Source of the DNA: Homalodisca vitripennis
Taxonomy: Eukaryota; Arthropoda; Insecta; Hemiptera; Cicadellidae
DNA: 64,000 nucleotides
Direction: 5' to 3'
Assembly: GCF_021130785.1 (NCBI RefSeq)
Contig: NC_060213.1
Location: 70,390,001-70,454,000, forward strand
Numbering within the stretch: the stretch's first letter is position 1; each line of letters begins with the position of its first letter. The position numbers and the translations under genes are program-made. The notes under the pieces are model-generated. The model made no database searches. It was not told the DNA's origin and was given only the letters and a program-made list of their open reading frames with translations. Below are positions 1 through 10,862 of this stretch, in pieces.

Positions 1-1420
1 ATGTTCTTATGCGTTTACAATATCACCTCATTATAAGCAGGGTCATTCATTTAGTTTCAGTCAAGGACATCACAATAACAAAATACGCAACATACTTACA
101 GTTGATAAAAACATGCGTTAAAAACCAATTTACACTGTATAAATCTTCACTTACTTCACAAAGTTCAAATGTGTAATATGTAAAGAAAAATAAAGTTACC
201 TGTCTGAACGTATTTTACAATCGATAAAATAAGATAAACAATGAATCCTTCTAATTTTATAAGGGTATTCGAAATGTCATCTACAATTTTCACTTACTAA
301 AAAGGATGTAAAAGCTAATGACTTTTCAAGACTGCACTGTCTGGAAAATCCCATTGTTATGATAATTGTTGCCAACACTCAAGAACAGAACTAATTCATC
401 GCATCCGTGAAGAATCTCGATAAATCCCTTCGGATTTAATAAGATACTTTTTTCCGGAAGGGGGGGGCGTTTGGGTTCAGTTTTCGGCATTGCCTTCTAC
501 TAAATAAATCTTTTAATGTAACATACATCTTGATCTATGCTCTTATTTAAGATTTTCTTCTGGCTCCTTGCGATCCGCCTTTTTGATGAGACAAAAACCA
601 CATAACATTTAAAAATGTAATGATGAGGTAAAAATATTGTTATTATTAACTTATTTATAATAGTTTATTCATTTAAATAGTATTTTTATATATACTAGAT
701 GAGTTAGGTGCATGGATATTTTATTATGTTCAAAGATATGTAATATATTACGCATGTTTTACTTTAACTAAGGCATGATTGAACATGATGCAGGCTCATA
801 GACAATATATTTCAATTTTATGTATATTAGGAGTTGTTTGAGACTTAATCATATGGATATTACGGAACTTTAGCCATAGCAAAGATGGAAGCAATCGCAG
901 TGGTTTAAAGCCCTTTGTGTTAAAGAATCACAATTTCAAGCAGAGAACAAGTCATACTGAGCTTTTATACAACTATCTATAATACAGATGTAAACTTTTC
1001 AAATTGTACTGAAATTTATATGATTATCGTGAGGAGCCTACATAATCTCCATTACCAATACAGTAGGAAGTTTAAATTCCCTAAGAACCATCAAAATAGA
1101 AAGGCGTATATGTGCTTAATATTTTAACATGACATGGAAAACAATACAAAAGCCGTCCAATTGATATTTAAACACGCCAACTGAAAAATACTTTCCCACA
1201 ATTAGATTCCATTGGTTGAAAAAAACAAATTACTAAAATAAGTAGTATAAAAATACATTAATTGTAGACCACATTTGCCACGCTGCTTACTTATGCATTA
1301 TTCGTTACGGAGATTAATTATAAAAGCAGCAATTTCAGAATTAAAACGGAGTGTAAACATTTCTGCTTAATCGGCAATTAAAAATTCCTAAATTTCGTCT
1401 TTCTTGAATGTTTTGAATAG
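1..1420. other. AT-rich non-coding DNA
   Basis: No open frame, RNA gene or repeat that I can support. A short G-run near 460-468 is the only compositional oddity. It is probably intergenic or intronic. Confidence 0.5.
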
Positions 1421-1480
1421 ATGAATAAAGTTTTCCAATTAGTGGCTGGGAGCGGATAATTTAAATTGATCGTAGCTAAG
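1421..1480 (+). repeat. Short dispersed repeat, copy 1
   Basis: A roughly 60-bp block beginning GATGAATAAAGTTTTCCAAT is repeated in direct orientation at 6533-6595. Both copies continue with a diverged GATAATTTAAATTG stretch. It may be a relic of the segmental duplications in this part of the window. No function is visible. Confidence 0.5.
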
Positions 1481-1849
1481 TTGTTTTCATCAAAAGTTCC
1501 ACGTAACAGAAGAATACATAGTAAAAATATATACTTTACAGTGTCTGCTATATTTTTTGCTCAACAAAATAAACGTTAATTGTGAAAAAGGATTTTATAT
1601 TCAAAAAGTATTTAAAGGTTTTACAACGTCTTATTTGGAAAATATTTGTGAATTACTCACCATTTATTAATTGTTCGCCCACCATTTATAGATTTTTCGG
1701 CTGGGCTGAAGGACATTAAAAGACAAATCTTTAGATCTGAGTGCTAATATTTTATTCCATAAAAAGCCTTTTATACAATTTTCTTCGTGTCGAAATATGA
1801 TTGCAAGCGAAGTATAGATTCTGTTAGTTTATATTACTTATGTTTAAGT

Positions 1850-2117
1850 AAAACAGCTGACAGATTGTAAATTTGTTTACTTCTTTCCTTCTGCATCCTT
1901 AACTGTCAACACTGTGACAATTGGGAAGATACAGTTATAGCCTAGAAACATCTGGTGTTTATAATGACCAGTAATGTTTAAAAAAAACATGCATCCCGCT
2001 TGGTTTTATAAAATTATAACACCGGCAAGTCTCTCACTCTATAATATATAATTAGTAAAATTATAGCTGCAGCAGTCGTGTGAGAAAGCTAGGACGAATA
2101 CTATTGCTCTACAGGTA
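1850..2117 (+). promoter_or_regulatory. Degenerate promoter of the signal-peptide pseudogene
   Basis: This stretch aligns loosely with 9640-9857, the region upstream of the intact signal-peptide exon. Shared pieces include the segment with GACAATT and TAGCCTAGAAACAT versus CACAATT and GTCTAGGAACAT. The TATA box of the intact copy is replaced here by a run of TATAATATATAAT. I infer a decayed paralogous promoter. Confidence 0.35.
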
Positions 2118-2209
2118 TGGTTGGTAGTAATTATCCAGCTCTTCTGGCTCTTTTCTGCCGTTCCAGGAAATCCTTTTTACGCTGTCGGCAGGTTTAAATG
2201 AACTTCAAA
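2118..2209 (+). pseudogene. Degenerate signal-peptide first exon (paralog of 9858-9967)
   Basis: The frame beginning TGG TTG GTA GTA ATT reads WLVVIIQLFWLFSAVPGNP, closely matching the intact exon at 9858-9967 (WLVVITQLVSVCFAVPGNP). The start codon region is lost: no ATG stands where the paralog has one. A TGA at 2199-2201 interrupts the frame just before the conserved donor (exon ends at 2209, then GTGAGT). Intron phase is the same as in the paralog, with two bases of the split codon on the left. The exon once encoded a secretory signal peptide with cleavage likely before VPGNP. It now looks dead, although the matching downstream exon at 3701 is still open. Confidence 0.6.
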
Positions 2210-3700
2210 GTGAGTGCATGGGATATTTAAACTGGTATTCAGAGACTAAAAATATTTTCTTGATGTGGCGTAAGAGCCTTCGCTGAGGCTTCATGCAAAA
2301 TTTCAAGTCTATAGTTCATTATAAAATGGCTTAGGAATGTATTCATTATAGTTATAAATCCATATATTATGGGGTGTTTTCGATTCCATTATGGCTACCT
2401 TTAAGACAATGTAAAACTATTTACTAACGCTCACACAAACCCGGAGACTTTTGAAATGTTTAGGAAATTATCGGTATACTATTTTATATTTAGCTGAAAT
2501 TTCTATCTCCTAAGTATTAATTACTAATACGTTAATTAGATAGATCCAATATTGCTCTAAATTAGCTTTGGAGAGTTCGTTGGGCTAACATATCTCAATA
2601 AGTTTATTATGACTCTCCAGCACAACTGTTTTAAGGAATACTAAACTCAAATTCAACACATATATCTTGTACACCATCCTGATTCATACTATCACATGAT
2701 TTGCGTTGACATTATTATTTGCCCACCATTCTCGGAATCTCTATTTCTCCACCATTTAGTGATATACAACCAAGTTCAACATTTTTATTAGGCATAGAGC
2801 AGCAGAGAGAGAGTTCCCTTTTTGAAGTATTATATAACAAATAGGTGAAGAAAACAACTTGTTAAGATTGAAAGATTTAGAAACATCTATTATTTCACTA
2901 CTTCACCAGTATTGACTTTTGCAGAATTTACCAATCTAAGAGATTTTAGGAAGGTTATATTTTTATTCCGATTTATATCAAGGACTCTTTTGTCTACATT
3001 CTTTTCTTGAATCAAAGTATTTAATTCCTCTTCAATGGACTTTACCGATTTCAGAATAATCTTACATTGCAGGCACGATCAACCACGCTTTAATTAAAGA
3101 TCAAATAATTCTTCTATCCTAGCTGCAAAACAAATTGCAGGAAAATAAATGTTATTAAAACATAGTGTTTAATTTAATTTAAATCGAAATTTTATTATTT
3201 TGTTTCTATTTTAGTATAAAAATCGTTTGAATTGAAAGTTAACAGTTTTATTTTTTGTATGTATTTTATGTAAGACCAACAAAAATATTTACCTTAATTT
3301 TCATTAAATTTAAAAATAAATCAAAACTTGATATGTATTTTATTAGTACTATGTATAAGATAATATGCTTAGTTATCAACAATCAAGTTATTCTTTATTG
3401 AATAGTGTTATGAATACTTCAATATTCTGAATTTCTATTCAGTATGGTAGATCTTATTTTTCTATGATAAAAAATATGTGCCTGACTTCCCCGGATAAAG
3501 GTGAAGTGTTTATGAAATCTTTATGGACAAACATAATTTTCCTTATTTTAATTCCAATTTGTATAAAACTCGTTTTTTACATTATAACGTCCAACTAGCT
3601 TTTACAACCCAAATATGTATAACACATGTAATTTACATACAAAAAACTAATTTGAATTTTAAATATATAAATTAGTTATTTTTCTTTTTAAATGTTTCAG
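2210..3700 (+). other. Putative intron between 2118-2209 and 3701-3854
   Basis: AT-rich with no open frames worth reporting. It is bounded by a GTGAGT donor and a pyrimidine-rich acceptor ending TGTTTCAG at 3700. The donor leaves a codon split 2+1 and the acceptor exon supplies one base, so the two exons are phase-compatible. Confidence 0.4.
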
Positions 3701-3854
3701 ATATGTATTCTTGAAGCGTGATAACGACAACTTTGACTACGGAGCTGTGTTTCGACATTTCAACACCTGCCACCAGTACAAGTTTGTGATTGACAAGAGT
3801 GTCGTCACCACGACGGACGGCGGAAGTGGCTTTCCCGCTCGGGAACAAACTTGA
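3701..3854 (+). CDS. Terminal coding exon, unknown secreted protein (partial)
   Basis: A good acceptor (TTTTTCTTTTTAAATGTTTCAG) precedes one spare base and 50 open codons ending at TGA 3852-3854. The peptide starts YVFLKRDNDNFDYGAVF and continues through FNTCHQYKFVIDKSVV to GFPAREQT. It is rich in charged and aromatic residues and has one cysteine. Polyadenylation signals follow at 4046-4051 and nearby, so this looks like a last exon. GC content is clearly higher than in the flanks. The phase fits the signal-peptide exon type at 2118-2209. Joined to such an exon it would make a short secreted protein of about 85 residues. I do not recognise the family. Open frames overlapping on both strands here are less likely, because they lack splice or start context. 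Confidence 0.5.
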
Positions 3855-4080
3855 CAACTTGTGGCGGGAAGCCTTAACAGGTTCTTCTTCTTCGGACTCA
3901 GACTTACAGTTTAAGAACAACATTCTACACCATCCAAGTCTAGGTCACTTGGCAGGAGAAGGCAAGGACAGTCACTCAGGACACAATGGTCTCGTTTATT
4001 ATATTCCATCCTTGTGTTTCACCTTGCATTAGAATATGAGTAATGAATAAATAGCAATAAATAAAATGAGTAAAGTGTAA
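3855..4080 (+). other. Probable 3' UTR with polyadenylation signals
   Basis: This follows the TGA of the exon at 3701-3854. AATAAA occurs at 4046-4051 and again about 10 bp later (CAATAAATAAAATG). An 80-codon open frame overlaps on the plus strand but has no support as coding. Confidence 0.4.
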
Positions 4081-4764
4081 CAACGAATAGAGTACAATAT
4101 ATTGTAATTCAGGAATTGTTCTTTTTTCAATTGCAGGTTTATATATAATGTTTTATGTTTTATAGCACTACAATTACAGTTCTCATTGCCTCTAGAAACT
4201 TTTACTACGGTCTACTACCAGATGGACCAGAGAGTGTTAAATATTTATCAGAATTAAGTGTATATTTCTTTTTAAATACCTTTATAGGTAGTTTGTTTAT
4301 GATTTTCTAAAATAGTGTACGTGGTATAGCTTAAAACGCATTGTATCGTCTAATAAATTTGTGCCACTCCTCCTTAGTAGTAACACATAAAGTAAATACT
4401 ATAATCTGATTCATATAAATAAACCAAACTACAATTAGTTCTTCCTGCTCAGTCGGAATAAGTAGGTAATTTTGTGACAACAGATAAATAATAATATATT
4501 CTCATAAAATTTACTCAATATTTTGAATACCGTTAGAGATATTTATAACTAAAAGTTTAGGAAAAGTCACATAGACATTGATACCTTGAGAGTTTTTACA
4601 ATTGGCTCTTTTTTATACAAAGTGCACCTAAAATATAAATCTATACTGGAACTAAAATTGAACTAAAACGTATCCTTTGATTATTTCCAATAACTTTCTT
4701 TCAAAATCATACGAAGCTCTCCATATTGAACATTTTTCTGTTCTATTCTTAGCTTACAACTATA
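4081..4764. other. AT-rich non-coding DNA
   Basis: Nothing recognisable. It ends at the TA target of the next element. Confidence 0.4.
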
Positions 4765-5498
4765 CATGGTGTAAATTAAGTCCTCATGCGCCAGGATATA
4801 TTCCAAACAGATTGAGATATCGATGTTCAACCTTTACCATACTTATTACATTACTTCTTGGAGTTTGTTGAAGGCAAAAAAAGGCACCTACCTTTTCAAA
4901 ATGGGGAGAAGGGGGTAACTTTAAATGTTCAAATTGCAACCGATATCTTTTTTCGTTTTATATTAACATTATATTCAATAGAAACACGATGACACTAATA
5001 AATCACCTCTACACCGTTTTATAGATAAAGTTATGGGCAAACAGTCCCTTACATTGTAATGCCACGTAGAAAAAGACACCTCTTACCAAAACTATGCACA
5101 CCATAAACACTAGATACTACATAAAGGGATAAGCTGGGCCTCTCAAAATCTGACTAAACGATTTCTCGCATGGATTGTGTTCATATGAGCAAGAAATTGG
5201 CATTATCCCTAAAGATTGTTATTTTTTGCGTTATTTCCCATAACTTTTGCTAGAAATGGCGTAGAGTTATTTTCTTCGTGTCATTGTGTTATTACTTAAT
5301 AGAACTTTAGTATAACACGTTATAGTGGTGTTGGCAATTATAAAATTTAAAGTGATCCCCCACTACCCTCTTTAATAGGGGGGAGAATATTTTTTACCTT
5401 CTAAAAAGTCCAATAAATTAATTTTCGTAGGTAGCCTATGTTACATCTCAAACCGTTTGGAACATACCCAGGTGTATCAGGACTTACTTTACACCCTG
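4765..5498. mobile_element. Non-autonomous TA-flanked DNA transposon (long-TIR MITE)
   Basis: The left end CATGGTGTAAATTAAGTCCT matches the reverse complement of the right end (CAGGGTGTAAAGTAAGTCCT), and both ends are flanked by TA (4763-4764, 5499-5500). The inverted similarity runs inward for about 270 bp per side: the segment around 4986-5045 pairs with 5225-5292, including the shared CCATAACTTT core. It is therefore a near-complete fold-back sequence of 734 bp. No transposase frame is present. TA target choice and end sequences (CA..GTGTAA, GCGCCAGGATATATT versus ACACCTGGGTATGTT) recall the DD41D mariner ends at 16099 and 58676, so a Tc1/mariner-mobilised MITE is the most likely identity. 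Confidence 0.7.
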
Positions 5499-6532
5499 TA
5501 TTATTCCATATTGTTTAAAGCACAGTATGAAAGTCAAATTCTTATCATTATATTATCTTTTTAATCAAAATTGAGTTTCTCAAAACTCGAAATTTATTAT
5601 CTCAAAAATTCAAAATACAATACGAGTATACCCAACATTAAAACCGGTGATTAAAATGGGCTTTTCCACGTGCTCATGGTCTAGTTTTTAGAGGCAGATA
5701 TGCGGATCTTCACTCACGTCTCACCACAGGTCACTTCACTCGTTAAACTACCACTAGTTTCGTATCTTTATAAACATTACTACAGGCCTCGCCCAAAAAG
5801 TAAACAATTTGGAAAAAGTTGTGTTTTTATTAAACATATAGTAATATTACTACAGGACTTCAACCCTTTCACTTCGAGTATTATTAACCCCATGAATCAC
5901 AGCCTAGTTCGCCGACCTTCCGGAAGGCAACGGACCACGATGGTTCTTCTATATTACCCTGGATTGCCTCCTCATGTATCTTTTTAAAACAACTGATTTA
6001 ATCCATAAAAATTATATTACTGTAAAATCTCATTATCTAAAACGCCATAAACATAGGAAATTGAGCTAAAACCTCTAGATATATTACAATTGAGTTTTAG
6101 CTATTCGAGAGCCAGTCAAAACTAAAAACAATTAGTTTTAAAGTTTGTGATATTATAAATAATAAAATTTATATAAGTCCTATCCTGTAACCGGATATCA
6201 CCATATTAAAAATTGATCTAGTGTTAAAAAAGAGCTTGAAAACGATTTCAAGAATAATTAAACCGTAGCTTACTAATTTTCCACGCAAACTTCAAAACAT
6301 TTCCAGTACCACAACATTGATTTATATCGCTATAGTAACTAAAAAGGTCATATTTATTTTTTGGATGATGTAGCTATAACGGAAAACAGTTTACAGTTGA
6401 TTTCCTTTTCATAATCGCAGATGAGAGTATCGTACAAAAAAATACTCATTGAGTTCAACTCACAATATCTAACGTGACATAACTACCGCTTAGTCGAAAC
6501 AAACCCCCTAAGGCATTGTTAAATGTTTAGTT
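5499..6532. other. Non-coding stretch; one weak open frame
   Basis: A 95-codon plus-strand frame (5700-5987) has no recognisable motif, splice context or paralog and is not called. The rest is AT-rich. Confidence 0.4.
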
Positions 6533-6595
6533 GGATGAATAAAGTTTTCCAATTAGTGACCTCGCGGGCAAGGATAATTTAAATTGAAAATGGCT
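6533..6595 (+). repeat. Short dispersed repeat, copy 2
   Basis: Direct copy of 1421-1480, identical over GATGAATAAAGTTTTCCAAT and diverging downstream. Confidence 0.5.
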
Positions 6596-9054
6596 AATTT
6601 ATAACTAGCTCATTTATTTTATATCTTAGGTATCATTAAACATCTCTTTTGACTTACTCTAAATAAATTTTCAAGTCTATCATCTGGAATCATTGAAGTC
6701 GTAATCTAAACAACACAGATTTTTACAATTGAATGATTAGAAAGTTGTTTTTATATAACTTTCAAAATACTTAGAGACTCCACCATATTAAAGTCTTTAT
6801 AAACATACATAACTTTTTCTAATACCATGGACTTTTTTTGGTTAAAATAATTGAGAAATTGGGTTTGTGATTATATTCACTTCATGAAATCTGATGTAAT
6901 GCCAATTACTGTGTAAATCCTAATATTGCTGTAAATGAACTAAGCATTCCAAAACTCTTCTTTCCTCAATAGCGGAAGTATTGAAATCTCAAGATAGGTG
7001 AAAAGTAAATATATTTAAGTTCACTTTTTGAAGTTCACAAAAGTTATTAATAAATGTGTAGTTTTTATTTTTCGTAATGAATTTCAAAATACTGAGGAAC
7101 AAAACAATTTTCAATACTGTACCACTCGTATGATTGTAATGTTTTCTCGTCATCCACGCGCTTGAGGAAATGGGAGAATGTAATGCATTTTTACTGTTAC
7201 TGTAACTGTTTTTGCGAATAAAGTAGAACTTGAAAACTACTTTCCAAATGTCAGCCTCTCATGCCAGTTGACGACGAAAGCCGATTCCTCTCTCTATCTC
7301 CAAGCCCATCAGTATGAGAAGTATTTCCAAACAGTTCACCTAGAAAGTTTAGGTTGAGGGGTTTTGTTGTAAAGCTCCATCTCTGCTGATTGTTATTATA
7401 AATGTCCTTGGGTAGTCCAAGTCCCGACTACCGACTTCTCTCTGTCATTAAAGTGAATCTGGTTCATTAGTACTGAAGGTTACTACTTAGTAAACGAACC
7501 GTGTATACTTAGAAGATTAATCATATTAGTGTGTCGCATCAATAGCTGCAGTTCTTTATTTCTTACAGCGGAGTTTCTTTATAGAAACTATATCAACAAA
7601 ACGCAAGTCTAAAGGTTCGTCTTGAGTTTATATTTTGTTCACTAAAATATAAAAACACAGGGTATATGTAGGGTACGTATGTATGCTACATTGTAAGTAT
7701 TATCAACGTAATTAAAAAAACTTAATACATAATATACTGAAAATACTATACCACTACTACCAAATACCAAACTACCAACCACTAGTACCAATACTATACT
7801 ATACTTAAAATATTCGTATTAATTCTTTAATTTTCTTCATCCATATATTGGTTTTCTAATCTATCTAATGTGCTGTTGTTAGTTGAATTGCCAGGTATAA
7901 TTATTCATTTATTTTTCTATACCCACGGCAATGCAATTTTACTATTGAAATATTTCTAAATAAACTTAATAAGAAAACTTTTAACTATAATAAAATTACA
8001 AATTAACTAATTCTATAAGATGGCTTGAATATTATTGTGTAATACAATGACCTTAGTACACACTTAACAACCAATTACAATTATATACAACAATAATAAA
8101 TATTAATAGTTCATATCCATAATAATATAACAAACAATAAGATAACCATGATTATGAATAGTTTAATAACAAAATTGTAATAAATATAATATCATAACAA
8201 TAAAAATATCAGTATAACAGTGAAACACGGGTTTTAATTGACGAATAAAGTCTGTTGTAATAATGATAGTATTGATATTAATAACAATAACAGCATTAAA
8301 GTATATAGTAATAAATCAAGCATATAATTAACATATGTGAAGCACAAGGTGTGTATGTGTGGCTGAATATTTGGCTGGTGACTTTGTATTAGAATAATAG
8401 AAAGTCTATTATAATTAATGTTTTAAAGGACTTCAGACTGCCACTGTGGAGGTCTACCCGAAATAGAAGTTCATTTCCCAGCCGCTGGAGTCTAATCATT
8501 AGACTATTTCCAAGTTATTTTGTCCTATAATGCGTCCAAAAGAAGATATGCATAGCCATTTTATTGCCTGGCACAAGGAAGAGTAGTTTTTCCAATGACC
8601 AGAAGTGATCCTGCAATTTATCAAGTGAAAACAGAAAGGTCAATTCTGCAGCATCTTTTAAATTAGCTAGTGTAGGAAGATTTAGTCCGGATAAAAGATT
8701 CTCGACTTGAGTATTCCTACACACTTAAACCTCATACATGCCTCCAACCAATTTATATGGTTTTCATCAACGCATACTCCAAAGGTTGGTGTAAAAGCGC
8801 CTTATGGTGCACAGTGAAAGTTTCTTTTAAACTATTACTAGTATCTTTGTTATTTACAAGTTTTTTTAATATATTTTAAACTAACTTTGCAAGTTTTAGA
8901 GGCTTGAATTTTTAACATTGTTCAGAAATGTAAAATGCAATTTCTAATCTAATTAATTATTTGTCCGTAACACATAGGAAATCAATATAAATGTATCAGT
9001 GGCTAGAACAATTTCATTGCCTACATATACGAGTATTTATTCGTTTCCTTATAT
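6596..9054. other. Non-coding; AT-rich low-complexity tract
   Basis: 7690-8340 is rich in A/T with runs of AATAATA and a CTA/CCA-rich patch (about 7738-7800). A 69-codon minus-strand frame at 8515-8724 lies in a slightly GC-richer island but shows no motif or splice signals that convince me. No gene is called. Confidence 0.45.
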
Positions 9055-9056
9055 AC

Positions 9057-9122
<66 letters not shown>
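9055..9122. repeat. (AT)n microsatellite
   Basis: About 65 bp of alternating A and T with one early interruption. The YIYIYI frame across it is an artefact. Confidence 0.9.
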
Positions 9123-9124
<2 letters not shown>

Positions 9125-9429
9125 TACATCAGTAGAACTTATGAAATTTACTTATGTATAAAGATCCTACAAACATTTTTTTTATTGCTTTTTCTAAGGA
9201 GATTGTTATTACAGACCATTAATATAAAATTATTGAGAGCTATAAAATGATTAAATGTATATTTGTCATTCCCTGAGATTAAGGATACATATTAATTGGG
9301 CCCAAACAAAAAAACCTTTAAATATAACGAAACTTTTACAGTATGTACAAAAACGATGACAGGATGGGCCTAACGTTTTATGTAAATAATTCAACTTTCT
9401 TAAATCATAAAATGTATAAAATACAAACC

Positions 9430-9620
9430 TAGCCCTATTTGTCTTTAATTTATCTCCTGTAAAAGTTTTATGTCGTTCTCCTTTATTTATGTTTAATCAT
9501 TTACCTGAAAAAGAGGTGAGATCTTGCAAATCGTGAAACGTAGTGATACTGATTGCATTGTATCACTGAAAGATGGTAAATGTCTCGAAAATCATGTATC
9601 CTTCGCTACTTTTGTTTCAT
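9430..9620 (+). repeat. Dispersed repeat with hammerhead-like hairpin, diverged copy A
   Basis: Diverged copy of the repeat at 26945-27110 and 48430-48590. CCTGAAAAAGAGGTGAGATC, then GAAACGTAGTGATACTGAT and CACTGAAAGATGGTAAATGTC, align with the other two copies. The hairpin stem that is perfect in the others is eroded here, so this copy is older. Confidence 0.6.
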
Positions 9621-9639
9621 AAAATAGTTTACGAGGTGC

Positions 9640-9857
9640 AAAGTACCAGTCTCCTCTCTCTGCATACCTTGCATTCAAGACTGCCACAATTGAGAAAACT
9701 CTATTAGAGTCTAGGAACATATGTTGCTCACAATGGGCAGTATTTTCAAAAGAAACAGACATTGCTCTTTATATAGACCAATTACGACACGTCGTCCCTA
9801 CACTGTACTATATAAGGCGTGATGTTATCGCTTCGTACTATCTTATGAGAAGGCAAG
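9640..9857 (+). promoter_or_regulatory. Promoter and 5' UTR of the signal-peptide gene (TATA box)
   Basis: TATATAA lies at 9809-9815, about 45 bp before the ATG at 9858, so initiation near 9838-9845 would leave a very short leader. The region has a diverged paralog at 1850-2117. A TATA-driven gene with a short leader before a signal peptide is typical of abundantly expressed insect secretory genes; that point is inference. Confidence 0.5.
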
Positions 9858-9967
9858 ATGAAGACCTTTACTCTTTGGTTGGTAGTAATTACCCAATTGG
9901 TCTCGGTCTGCTTTGCCGTTCCAGGAAATCCTTCTTACGTCATCGGCAGGTTTAAGTCGTCTTCCAG
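9858..9967 (+). CDS. First exon of a secreted protein gene (signal peptide; partial)
   Basis: ATG at 9858 opens 36 codons plus two bases, ending at a strong donor (TTCCAG then GTGAGT at 9968). The N-terminus MKTFTLWLVVITQLVSVCFA is a textbook signal peptide: a lysine, a hydrophobic core of about 15 residues, and small residues before a likely cut ahead of VPGNPSYVIGRFKSSS. The protein should enter the secretory pathway. The start is supported by the TATA box about 45 bp upstream and by loss of exactly this ATG in the pseudogenised paralog at 2118-2209. The next exon was not found. A 3-kb foldback element begins 210 bp into the intron, so the gene may be disrupted or may splice over it. A phase-compatible exon of the family exists at 3701, in the upstream unit. 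Family unknown. Confidence 0.6.
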
Positions 9968-10177
9968 GTGAGTGTCTTAGAGTTTAATCAAATGCATTTT
10001 ATATATTGGTATTTTTAGCCACTGCTATTGATTAGGATTGTTTGTAAAACTATTTGTACGAGAACTAACTATGTATTATAAATACAATACAACAATTAAT
10101 ATTTTACAGGAATACCAAAACGGAGGGGCTGTATCTTTTTTAAGTTGAATAATTACATCAAATAAAATTCTATACCA

Positions 10178-10861
10178 TTTATTTTATTTTTAATGTGCTT
10201 ACAACATCAATGTGACTTATGTAGTAACAAGATGCTACCAACGTATCTGACCTATTTAATTAGCTTAATGAGTTCTCGTATTTATTTTAAAATCAAATCC
10301 AAAGTAATACTCGTACTGCATTTGTGGTTTATTTCAATTAATATAACACAAACTGGTACCAAGTCTCTTTTTAGTTAGCAAAACGTTTTGATAATTTAGT
10401 AGAAAATTATTTTATAAACGTAACATTAAAAAAAATAATATACTAGAGGAGCCAAGTCGGTAAATACTGTCTTTATTTATGTGATTATAAAATTGTGACT
10501 ATATATCTTTTGCCATATTCCAAGCTTTGATAGTTATCTACGTACAACACTTTGGCGTGAATAATCTTAAATTTTTCAAAAGATAAAAAAATATCATGTG
10601 GTAGTTAAGCTGACAATCTGCTCACAGTAATTCTAAGAGGGTGTGGAGCTATCATTAAAGATGTTCCTTGATCCTGAATTGATCCTGTTGTACAATTATC
10701 CGGCAGAGTTATTATTCTATAAATAATAGTTTATATTAAAATCACAGAGAACTACCAAAAGATACACCGCGACTTTCCCATAGACGTTCAAACATGTTCA
10801 TATATACTAATAAAATTAAAACATTATTTTCCTCTAAAATTTATGGCAAATAAAGTCCTCC
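10178..10861 (+). repeat. Left arm of the foldback element
   Basis: Begins TTTATTTTATTTTTAATGTG and ends at GTCCTCC. It is the reverse complement of 12529-13214 almost throughout. Confidence 0.85.
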
Positions 10862-10862
10862 C

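Noticed and set aside
3672..3923. Minus-strand 83-codon frame overlapping the 3701 exon
   Set aside because: The plus-strand reading has a strong acceptor, a matching phase and polyadenylation signals. The minus frame is its shadow.
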